Shown in pieces: positions 10,700 to 19,582 of a stretch of 21,806 nt of DNA. The notes under the pieces are model-generated. The model ran no database searches, was not told the DNA's origin, and worked only from the letters and a program-made list of their open reading frames with translations. Numbering within the stretch: the stretch's first letter is position 1; every line of letters starts with the position of its first letter. The translations under genes were made by a program, and so were the position numbers. Source of the DNA: Isoetes engelmannii (taxonomy: Eukaryota > Streptophyta > Lycopodiopsida > Isoetales > Isoetaceae); assembly GCA_011763485.2 (NCBI GenBank), contig JAANSK020264716.1, positions 1 through 21,806 on the forward strand, written 5' to 3'.

Positions 10700-11454
10700 T
10701 TATTGGAAAAAAAGATAATTTAGAGCAAATAGGCAAATGCAAAGTATAGCAAGAAATATGTTTAAATATTATGCAAAGATTCTTAAGTATACAAGCCCCC
10801 TTCAAAATCAATGTTATATTCAACCATATATGTGCCAACTTCCAGTAGTAGGTTCAGGCTTATCATTTCATCAATAATGCTATAAAAATTTTGACACCAT
10901 AGCATGCCGAAAAATAGAAGCACAAAGCAAAAAAAACGATTCCATCACTAATCTGTTTTTTTTTTCCTTAAATAATATGTTGTATACTCTTGTTTCTTGT
11001 AAAAATACAGCTTCCATCTTCCTTTCAGAAACTAGTTCAGGGCATGAACATGCTGAGTTAGATAAATCAAACTGTGTCAACGAGCTCATAGCTTTAGATT
11101 TGATAAATACCTCCAGACGGGCTGATGCCTTGATCAGCTGCAATTTCGGAACTTCTGGCCAATCACGATTCCAAGCATCACCTACACTCCTAATCACTTT
11201 CGAAACATGAGCTCCTAACCACTTCTGTGTACATGGCTCGATCGAACTGGCACTATTCCATGACTTTCGTCTATTCAATCTCATCATCTAATTTGGTCCT
11301 TTATTAGGTACATGCTAAGGATATTTATTTTTTCTCCCATCCAGCCCTAGGGTTCCCTTTTGGACAACCCAAAAAAGCATATAACATTAACATCAACTTG
11401 GAACAAGGTGTTGTTGCACTAGGGTTGCCCCAAATGAGAGGTAAGAACCTGCCA
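10700..11454. other. Stretch with one unassigned minus-strand ORF
   Basis: A minus frame at 11287-10880 is open for 135 codons. Its first part (EPCTQKWLGAHVSKVIRSVG) looks compositionally protein-like, while the end runs into low-complexity A-rich DNA. The ATG lies directly after an AG on minus (AAATTAG), so it might be an exon start. I recognise no domain and do not call it a gene. Confidence 0.3.
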
Positions 11455-12135
11455 TTTTCTATAGCTCCTATGCTTCCACAAGCTTTCAAAATACTTAAAA
11501 ATGTAAAGCTACCTGGCTTTGTACCTTATGCTTGCATCCACTCAAAACAGTCTAGAGCAGAATGACCCTTCCCATGCTTTGCAAAACTTGCAAACATTGC
11601 ATCCCAAGAAACTAGATCCCTATCTGTCAACTCTTTAAAGACTTTGCAAGACTCCTCTAAACTCCCACATTTGGTATACATGTCAACAAGGGTACTCCTC
11701 ACTGCAATATTTGATTTTATTCCGAATTTTAAGATCTGATCATGAACAAGCCTGCCTTGCTCAATTGCCCCTATGCTGCCACATACTTTTAGGATGCTTA
11801 AGAATGGAATAGCATCCGGATTTATCTCTTGCTCTTGCATTTGCTCTTGCATCCTTCCTTCCTTCATCATGTTATGTATATCCTGTAATCATCGCTGCAA
11901 ACGAAACCATATCCTGGTAAGGCAACCTATCAGAGACCTTAGAAGACTCCCCCGAGCTGCCACATTTGGCATACATATCAAGAAGGGTATTTCCCACAAC
12001 AGCATCTAACTTATTAGCACGTCTCAAGATCCATTTATGAATGAGCCTACCCTGTTGTATGGCTCCTACGCTACAACAGGCTTTTAAAATGCTTGGAAAA
12101 TGTATATGAAGCAGTAAAATGTGAACCTTGGTCAA
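11455..12135 (-). pseudogene. Pentatricopeptide repeat (PPR) gene fragment, broken
   Basis: PPR proteins are helical-repeat RNA-binding proteins of chloroplasts and mitochondria. On minus, 12135-11872 reads FPSILKACCSVGAIQQGRLI, VVGNTLLDMYAKCG and MVSFAAMITGYT. The segment at 11870-11526 repeats the pattern with FLSILKVCGSIGAIEQGRLV, VRSTLVDMYTKCG and LVSWDAMFASFAKHGKG. A third start, SFTFLSILKACGSIGAIE, follows and is lost near 11455. That is about two and a half PLS-type repeat groups of a protein that normally has many more. It is broken by a stop plus frame change at about 11880-11860 and another stop at about 11525, and has no start region, targeting peptide or C-terminal E/DYW domain. 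A (CAAGAG)-like stutter, read as QEQMQEQ, sits at the first break. The repeat wording favours a seedless plant. Confidence 0.8.
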
Positions 12136-12273
12136 ACTGAAGTCTTTTTACTGATTCTTGACCCGATATTTCCCTTCATTACTTGGTCATTTATCGCACC
12201 TACCAACTTATAGGAAGCGTGCACACTAAAGACATACCTAGCTGCTGCATATGGCACTACATAACTATTGCAC

Positions 12274-12297
12274 ATAGCTGCTGCATATAGCAGCTAT
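12274..12297. repeat. Hairpin: 9-bp perfect arms around ATAGCTGCT
   Basis: ATAGCTGCT at 12274-12282 and AGCAGCTAT at 12289-12297 flank a 6-base loop. The word AGCTGCTGCATAT also occurs just upstream at about 12239-12251, and AGCTGCT again near 12309, so the stretch 12239-12320 is a small stuttered repeat. Function is unknown. Confidence 0.5.
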
Positions 12298-12412
12298 GGC
12301 ACAACGTAGCTGCTTTTTATGGCCTTACACAATTTCTAAGGCAGAACATAGAATGAACACCAATAGAACAAATACCATAGTGTGTTGCATGAAGTATATT
12401 CTTATACGCTTG

Positions 12413-12778
12413 TTATATTCCAAACCTTCCATCTAAATTGAAGACAAAATAACCATTGCTCACTTCAGCGCATCCTTCTGATACCCATGCAAGTCTGATG
12501 TTATTGACTTGGGCATAAGGTGGAGTAACATTGCCCTGCCTCTTTATAGTTTGCACCGGAGGGGTTTGTCCTCTCCAATAATCTCTATGCAATTCTGCAA
12601 TGCAGTGGATTGTGAAAACAATAATTTTACATGAAAACAAACAGACATTGCTGGAGAGCAGTACATACCTGCATGGGTGAATAGAACTTAGTTCTGGAAT
12701 CCCTATCTGTGACACAGCCAATGCCCAAAAGTAATTTCCTAGCAAAGAGACTTTCTCAATAGATAACCCTTTTCGCAA
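12413..12778 (-). other. Unassigned minus-strand ORF, possible exons of an unknown gene
   Basis: The frame is open for 121 codons. Within it lies a CATGCAG/GTATGT donor-like site (about 12668) and, 70-80 bases on, a TGCATTGCAG acceptor-like site (about 12598), so the region may be two exons with a short intron. The unspliced frame gives HRDYWRGQTPPVQ and VNNIRLAWVSEGCAEVSNGY at its end. Splicing there would put a different frame in use. I recognise neither product. No expression evidence is visible in sequence. Confidence 0.25.
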
Positions 12779-13600
12779 TCCCGCTCAAAACAATAAGTGC
12801 AAGAGATTATTCACTGTAACTTGCTTGCACAGTTTTCTCAAACGGTCAAGAATCCTGGCACCTGCTAATTACTAAACCGTGACGAATCGTTCAACAGTAG
12901 ACCATAAGTGCAAGCCATACCTCTGTCGTTTTGCAGCCTCTTCAGCAGAGCAAGTAGAGGGTTTAATGTTCTGAGGAAACCTAGTAAAAGTCACATATTA
13001 TTGATGCAGATTGAAGAGCATGAGCGAAGTTATAAGACCAAAATGAAATATTGGCTTACCTTAAAGGAACAATCTAAATCAGACCATGAAATGAGATGAA
13101 TATACCATGTGCCTACCCCATGGCAAATCCAAGATTAGCCTCCTTCGTCATTAGGACCTACTCTTCACTTGGAACGCTCACGCTCTGCATGCCTCCATTT
13201 GCATGGCTCGTTCAACTCAAACTGGCAGTGTTAGACGGTTTTCACGGCTTTACCTATGGGAAGTCCGGCTTCTCTCATCTGAATCGTTCATTCTATCTGT
13301 TCATGTCATCTGGTACACTCATTTTGAATACTCGAATACTCTAGGTTTATTCCTATTTTCTCTCCAGCGTGCCTAGGGGCAACCCAAAAAGCATGTTGGA
13401 ACTTGAAACAACGACTTGGAACTTCTCATGGCCGAAGCAGTTACAATGGTTGGTTCCCTATTCTTTTAGCGCAGATTCCTGTCCACTTCTTCGCACGAAG
13501 ATGGGTCTTCTGCCTCCGTTCTCTGCTCGATCGACACGCCAAGTTCTTCCAATATATTTTGGAATTCCTTTGGTTCGCAGCAAGCCTGATTCTAGGTCAA
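12779..13600. other. GT-B upstream region; no separate gene recognised
   Basis: This holds the probable promoter and 5' leader of GT-B. Open frames at 13096-13344 and 13369-13731 have no recognisable motif. The frame that leads into GT-B is open from an ATG at 13403, but that 66-codon extension is not matched in GT-A or GT-C, so I treat it as leader. A GGAATTCCTTTG block at 13561-13572 is shared with GT-A. Confidence 0.45.
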
Positions 13601-15191
13601 ATGGGTGCTGGCAACGGCAAAAAAAACTTGGCTTTTGGATTGAGCTGTTTAATCCTGGTTCTGTGCTTAACGGTGGCCGTCCACGTTCTTTCTCCTTCTC
13701 CAAGCCCTGTCACGTTGCAGCTGCTGTTTAATGCTACAGGAAGCCCCCAAGTTCCCAGCCACATAGCTTCTTTATCTCACAGTGCAAATTTTGTAAGTTT
13801 TCTTGTTATGTAATCATTCATGCTATGGCATTTCTTTAATCATTTCTTCATAATCAGAATATATCATACCTTTGTTTATACTATGTTTATGCCTTTGTCA
13901 TACAATCATCCATGCTATGACATTCGTTTAATCATCTGTTCATTATCAGAACCTTTGTTTATATTCATATCTAAGAAGACGAAACCCTATGTATATGTGC
14001 TATCTTTTTATTCTTTCTAACAGATACGTTCAATCATCTCTTGATATTTTTCTGCAACCCCCCTGTTGTTGCAGAGCATTGAGGAACTCACAAAGCTCCA
14101 CTCAGTTCTGAGCAAAGCAGCATTTAGAAATAAAACTGTGATCATCACCGCCTTAAATCAAGCATGGGCAGCCCAAAATTCAATGATCGACCTCTTTTTA
14201 CAAAGCTTTGCTGATGGGGAAGGGATACAGACCCTCTTGCAACATATGGTGATTGTTTGTTTTGATCGAGTCTCTGCAGCTCGATGTCACACTATCCCTA
14301 ATGTGCATTGCTTTGCATTAAGGACCAATGGGGTCGATTTTTCGGAAGAAAAATTCTTCATGTCTGATGATTATCTTAAAATGATGTGGAGAAGAATTGA
14401 GTTTTTGCGGGTTGTCCTTGAAATGGGCTTCAACTTCATTTTCTCTGTGAGTGCTTCTGGAACATATATTACTATGTTTATTTGCTTGAAGCTTCAAGGT
14501 TACGTCACATGGATAGTTAAAGAACTTGGGGATGCTAAAAGTGCACACAGTTTTGAACCATGTGTTTCATGTTTATGACTGATGATGTTCCTGGATAATA
14601 ATATGTGAGAAAAAGTGAATGCTTCAACTTCATCAGACACTTGCATTGAAAAATCTGGCAATTTTTATGCAGGATGCAGACATCCTATGGTTTCGCGATC
14701 CATTTCCTCATTTATCAAATGATGCAGACTTTGAGATTGCATGTGATAAATATCATGGGAACCCGTACAGTTTGCAGAATGAACCTAATGGAGGATATGT
14801 TCATGCTCGTACTGGAGATCGAACCATTGAATTTTATAAATTTTGGTACGAGGCACGGGAATTATATCCTGGGAAACATGACCAACAAGTTCTGAATCTG
14901 GTAAAAAACATGCCAAGTTTTACTTCTATAGGTTTAGAAATCAGATTTCTCTCTACAGAATATTTTAGTGGTTTCTGCCAAGTAAGCTTGAATCTTGATA
15001 AGGTTGTGACAATGCATGCAAATTGCTGCACTGGGCTTGCAAGGAAAATTAATGATTTCAATCTTATAATTGAGGATTGGAAAAGGTACAAATCAATGAC
15101 TGTAGAAGAAAGGCAGTTACAAAAGGTGTTTTGGAGGGCTCCTAAGGAATGTTTAAATTCTTTTGTTAGGCAAGGCATTCCCGATAGTTAA
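13601..15191 (+). CDS. GT-B: nucleotide-diphospho-sugar transferase, GT77-type (At4g15970-like), 3 exons
   Basis: Exons are 13601-13792, 14075-14446 and 14673-15191 (stop TAA), giving 360 residues. Introns of 282 and 226 bp are GT/AG, phase 0, at the same codons as in GT-A and GT-C. Residues 10-28 (LAFGLSCLILVLCLTVAV) form the signal anchor after GNGKKN. The stem to residue 64 is the shortest of the three. The catalytic part carries LNQAWA, DAD at 189-191 in DADILWFRDPF, NGGYVH, YPGKHDQ and HANCC. The N-glycosylation site NKT sits at the same position as in GT-A. The C-terminus is extended (SFVRQGIPDS) relative to the SFHG/SFHR ends of its paralogues. It differs from them at FCQVSLN and ERNLY-type positions but keeps every motif, so it looks functional. 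Substrate is unknown. Confidence 0.92.
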
Positions 15192-15261
15192 GATAAGACT
15201 CTTTTGTGTACATCCCTTAAAATGCGCTTTGGCAAAATATACTAAAATATTCATTATCTTC

Positions 15262-15267
15262 AATAAA
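15262..15267 (+). terminator. Candidate polyadenylation signal AATAAA of GT-B
   Basis: A canonical AATAAA lies 70 bases after the GT-B stop codon, a normal distance for a short plant 3' UTR. No cleavage site can be read from sequence. Confidence 0.45.
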
Positions 15268-15308
15268 CGTTACAAAAGAAGAAAGCTCCTTGGACTTTGT
15301 GCTTCTTT

Positions 15309-15678
15309 GTGCTCTATCTGATGGAAACATTCCCGTTACAAATGTGGAGAATCTTTAATATCATGGAAAATGAAGGAGACAACAATTCCCGTTACAAATA
15401 TTACCAAAGGAGAATCTTTTACATGCTCTATCAGATGGAAACAATTCCCATTACAAAAATTATCGAAGGAGAATCTTTACATACTCTATCTATGTGATTG
15501 GAAACAAACTGGTTCTTTGATTGTTATGACATTTAAAGGTCCAGTGCGCTTCCACTAGACCCTTTATGTATATGTTTATACCTACCTTTATGTGATTAGA
15601 AACAAATTAGTCCTTTGATTATTATGACAATGAAAGGTCCAGTGCTTTCGCTCGACCCTTTATTTATAGGTCTATACC
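15309..15678. repeat. Imperfect tandem duplications between GT-B and GT-C
   Basis: First, about three diverged copies of a unit bearing TCTATC-GATGGAAACA, TTCCCGTTACAAAT and GGAGAATCTTTA run from 15309 to about 15490. Then a 98-bp unit beginning TATGTGATT starts at 15491 and again at 15589. Its copies share TTTGATTGTTATGACA, GGTCCAGTGC and GACCCTTTAT, at roughly 80-85 percent identity by eye. No coding frame persists. Confidence 0.7.
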
Positions 15679-15911
15679 AAGGGAGCTTCACATAGTTTTA
15701 CAAGGTGAGCAACTCAGAAGGGTTTTTTATTTGTGCTTAATCGTACATACATTCAGACATAAAATGTGTTTTTTTTTTTTTCCTAGTCCCAAAGGGGTCT
15801 TTTTTGCGCTTGAATCATACATATACTCATAGATAAAAGGTTTTCTTGTGTTTCTAATACAATACGCGTTGAAATGGAGTTTTTTTAAAACTTTGGTAAG
15901 CCATATGCAAG

Positions 15912-16135
15912 GGATTTTTGGCCGAACCCTTGCATGCACATGGCATAATCTTTATAGAATAGATGTACATGGTTTTTAGCCGACTCCTTGCACTTACATG
16001 GCATATTCTTTATCTAGAATACTAGAATAAGTGTACGCACCCTAGCAACAAAACATGCAAAATGCTATTTTCAAGGAGCCCTATATATAGAGGAATAATT
16101 CATAGTCTCATGCACATGTTATTTTCAAGGGGCCC
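15912..16135. repeat. Further imperfect duplications in the GT-B/GT-C spacer
   Basis: A unit of about 57 bp (GGCCGA-CCCTTGCA, ACATGGCATA, TCTTTAT, TAGAATA) occurs at about 15916 and again at about 15972. A second pair (CATGCA, TATTTTCAAGG-GCCCT) occurs near 16050 and near 16110. A TATATATA box at 16082-16089, about 520 bases before the GT-C start, lies inside this stretch and is a weak promoter candidate. Confidence 0.55.
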
Positions 16136-16511
16136 TGCAAGAATCTTCCTAGTCTTCCATGTTTAGACGTTAGCTAGTAAGATTTGTGTGGAATGGCGGT
16201 GAAAATAATGTTACTCTGAATGTGGTGTCGTGGTAGACTGATGATGGTTAATGATTATGCAAGATGGAATCCTCAATCTTGGAATCAGGCCGCATCAGCA
16301 TAACTTAATTCTCAGCTAAGTGGTAAAATCCATTTATAGTTAGATGTCGACAGAAGGTATCCAGAAACCTAAGAATGTGAATGGTCTGTGGGGACGTACT
16401 AAAGTTATGGTTTGTAGTGGCCCTATCAATGAAAATCGAGCTTTGGCCTCCACAAGGCTAGGCTTAGTAAGCTGGACCTTTGCCTTCCACATGGCGGATG
16501 CTTTAAGCAGC

Positions 16512-16541
16512 TTCTTCTTCTTCTTCTTCTTCTTCTTCTTC
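16512..16541 (+). repeat. (TTC)10 microsatellite in the probable GT-C leader
   Basis: Ten perfect TTC units lie about 70 bases before the GT-C start codon. Pyrimidine tracts of this kind are common in plant 5' leaders. It would be a good length-polymorphic marker. An effect on expression is possible but not shown. Confidence 0.85.
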
Positions 16542-16608
16542 TGTCCAGCAAAACCTAGTCTTAATGTTGCAGCCGGAATTGCTGTGATTCAGAAGGTTGA
16601 AAGTAGAA

Positions 16609-18337
16609 ATGGGTTTTGCAAGCAAAAAGGAATTGATCGCTGGCCTTAGCTGCTTGATGTTGGTCTTGCTGTCGATGGCGGCCTTACGAACCTTCTCTCC
16701 TTCTGCTGGCTCTTGGAGGAAGATGAAGGCTTTTAACGCTGCAGGTACTCGTAATCAGTCGCTGCTGCTCGATCATGAGTCTTTGGCCAGACTTTTAGTT
16801 CCCTTGTCCCTCACCAGTAATTTTGTGAGTCTCATCTTAACTTGAATTTAAATTCTGTATCCTTGAATATATCATGCACTCTGATTGTCTCTGTTCTATT
16901 GTTTTTGTTTTATTTTATTGAAACTTCATGTTAGACATGCAAAGTATGTAAATTTTGATACCAGTTACTTAAGAGGGTAACAACTGATAATCCAGCACTA
17001 AGATAAAGTGAATGAATGTGTAGCCACATATGTTGGTTCTATGTGAAGTGAAACAGATCCAAATTTTCAAGCGGATAAGTAAGCAGGAGAATAACATATG
17101 TTTGCCTGAGCGTCTATTTGTCCCAAAGTACTACATCCCAAATAGTTTTATTGTTGCATTGCATTCTAGATTCTGGCGAATTCTGTTAGTTGCTTAATTA
17201 TATGTACTTGACTTCCCTGTTACCTGATGTTTCAGAGCATGGATGAACTTACAAGCCTTTATGTAATCTTGAACAAAGCTTCCTTTCACAACAGGACTGT
17301 GATTTTAACCATCTTGAATCAGGCATGGGCAGCTCAGGGCTCAATTTTTGACCTTTTCTTACAAAGTTTTGCTGATGGGGAGGGCATAAACACATTTTTG
17401 AAGCATTTGGTGATAGTTTGCTTAGATCAAGTCTCCGCAGAACGTTGTGCCACTATTCCTGATGTGTATTGCTTCACATTAAGGACAAATGGCATTGATT
17501 TTTCAGGAGAGAAATTTTTCATGTCTAAGGATTATCTTAAAATGATGTGGAGGAGGATCGAGTTTTTGACTGTTGTTGTTGAAATGGGTTTCAGCTTTAT
17601 TTTCACGGTAAGCACCTAAACATTAGTTAAGTTTGAACCTTAGTTTAATTTAAACCAAGCTTAGACTATGTTATGCTGCCCCAGTATGGTCTTCTGGCAT
17701 TGGATACTAACATCTTACTTACTTTTAATATGGTCAATAATGTTATTTAGTTGATATCATGCCAGGAAAGAAGTAGCTTTCAACTTGTTACATGCTGAAG
17801 GGGTGGATCTAACATTCATTTAGCCGATGATGTTTTGTGCAGGATGCAGACGTGTTATGGTTTCGCAATCCATTTCCATATCTGTCAAATGATGCAGATA
17901 TTGAAATTGCATGTGACAGATATTATGGAGACCCTTATGCTTTGTATAATGATCCGAATGGAGGCTATGTTCATGTCAATTCTAGGATTAACACCATTGA
18001 ATTGTATAGATTCTGGTACAAGGCACGGGATTGGTTTCCTGGGAAACATGACCAAGATGTCTTGAATAAGATAAAAGGCATGCCTAGTTTCAGGGACATT
18101 GGTGTGAAAATAAGGTTCCTCACCACAGAAATATTTGGTGGATTCTGCCAAGTAAGCAAGAACTTTGATAAGGTTGTTACAATGCATGCAAATTGCTGCA
18201 CAGGACTTGAAAGAAAGGTGAACGATCTGAAGCTTACTGTTGAAGATTGGAAAAGGTACAAATCAATGAAGGAAAAACAATCTAAACAAATGTTGTGGAG
18301 GGCTCCAAAGGAATGCAAAAATTCCTTTCATAGATAA
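16609..18337 (+). CDS. GT-C: nucleotide-diphospho-sugar transferase, GT77-type (At4g15970-like), 3 exons
   Basis: Exons are 16609-16824, 17236-17607 and 17843-18337 (stop TAA), giving 360 residues. Introns of 411 and 235 bp are GT/AG, phase 0, and match GT-A and GT-B. Residues 8-28 (LIAGLSCLMLVLLSMAAL) form the signal anchor after the basic FASKKE. The stem reaches residue 72. The catalytic part has LNQAWA, DAD at 197-199, NGGYVH, FPGKHDQ and HANCC. After the DxD this copy reads WFRNPF where the other two read WFRDPF, and exon 2 ends FIFT rather than FIFS. The glycosylation site is NRT at the same position. Its end (SFHR) and its YYGDPYALYN segment are closer to GT-A than to GT-B, although GT-B is the nearer neighbour. 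The ATG context AAATGGG matches GT-A. Likely functional; substrate unknown. Confidence 0.92.
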
Positions 18338-18837
18338 AGATGGCATAAAATCGAGCTTTCCATTTGGTGCTGGTGTTATATGTGTACCATAATTGCATAA
18401 AATTTGTGGTGTTATATTGATATCAGAAATTTTTTTGGGAAGTTGGTAATGTCATGCATTTATCTATTAAAGCCAGTAGAGATTAGAGTTGTGCAATCAT
18501 TTTCAAAAATGTTCCAGAAAAACAAAGGGGGCTCCTTTTTTTTGGGATGTTCTCTTTCTTTCTTTGTTTTTGCCGTCTTTTTTTTTTGTTTGTTTTAAAG
18601 GGTAAGAGTAGGGAAGGAGTGCCATATTTGACGCAGTTAAAAGGGAGAATGAAAAACTGGACTTTGAATCCTTGTTGGTCATAGGTTTGATAATGAAAAA
18701 CTGGACTTTGAATCCTTGTTGGTCATAGGTTTGATAAGTGCGTTGAAGAGCTTGGAAGAAGCTCTTCCTAATCCGTTTTTTGCTTTCCTTACAACTATGG
18801 ATTGCTCAAAAAATTGGTCCAAAGATAAAAGGTTCAT
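18338..18837. other. GT-C 3' flank; no gene seen
   Basis: No clear AATAAA follows the stop; ATAAAA variants occur near 18345 and 18396. Poly-T runs lie at about 18536-18590. The only strong structure is the 44-bp duplication at 18648-18735. Confidence 0.5.
18648..18735. repeat. Perfect 44-bp tandem duplication
   Basis: The unit starting AATGAAAAACTGGACTTTG occurs at 18648-18691 and again, without any difference that I can see, at 18692-18735. The lack of change implies a recent event. It lies between GT-C and the LINE at 18838. Confidence 0.9.
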
Positions 18838-19282
18838 AATTGAATTGAATTGAATTAATTTTTATATCGTCCACGGAGACTAATCGACCTATAGGACAAA
18901 CCGTGACAGCAACAAGACTGTTGACAAACTGTACAAAATATACATGATAGAAAGTATCTATATACACACGTTAAGTGGTTGTCCGAGGGTATATCTGAGC
19001 CCTCATGTCCATGAACTCCTGGAGGTATGATCCTAGTGAAGTCGTGCTCAGTATCATGTGCAACGGCTGGTGGGGTCAGACAGTTTGGATCTGATTGTAC
19101 GCCGAGCAGCTTTCAAAAGTGTGGCATTCATTTTCAATACCCATCTGGAAGCACTAACAAAGCTTGTCCTGGCGTGGCTCCCCAATCCATCTGTCTGTCT
19201 CAATTCGGAGATGGTGGGCACCCGTATGAATGGAGTTGATGAGCCTGCATTTTTCATGGGCAGATGGGCAGACAGATAGCCC

Positions 19283-19362
19283 TGTAGGCCTCTCCAGCAT
19301 GGGATTTATGTGGTGCTGATAATGTAGGCCTCTCCAGCATGGGATTTATGTGGTGCTGATAA
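19283..19362. repeat. 40-bp tandem duplication inside the LINE
   Basis: The unit starting TGTAGGCCTCTCCAGCATG lies at 19283-19322 and again at 19323-19362, identical by eye. Because 40 is not a multiple of three, it shifts the LINE reading frame, which is visible as the repeated HINPMLE / PHKSHAGEAY pair on minus. It therefore arose after the element stopped being under selection. Confidence 0.9.
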
Positions 19363-19582
19363 TGTGTTGTTTTGACCTGCTCCAGGGCCGTGGGGTCCCA
19401 AAGCTTGCTGAGGACACAAGTGTTAAGGTAATGCCTAAAGTTACCATGATCTGCTTCTGTATTTACTTGTATGCGCATGTGCTCCTGTGCATTCCATCTG
19501 GCTAGCCATTGAGCTCTCTTGTCCTTCCAGCAGGCCTTGAGGTGCTGTGGTCCCATTGCCAACGGTGTAAGACCAGTGTAGT

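Noticed and set aside
10880-11287. 135-codon minus ORF as a host gene
   Set aside because: No recognised domain, and its second half is low-complexity A-rich DNA; kept only as a note on the interval.
13403-13600. 66-codon upstream extension of GT-B from the ATG at 13403
   Set aside because: It has no counterpart in GT-A or GT-C, would bury the signal anchor, and the start context AAATGGG at 13601 matches both paralogues.
16344-16649. 101-codon plus ORF running through the (TTC)n tract into GT-C exon 1
   Set aside because: It is open mainly because TTC repeats read as phenylalanine, and it is out of frame with the conserved GT-C anchor.
19027-19279. Plus-strand ORFs across the LINE 3' part
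   Set aside because: The minus strand reads LINE motifs (LRIETDRW, ENECH) here, so the plus frames are shadows.
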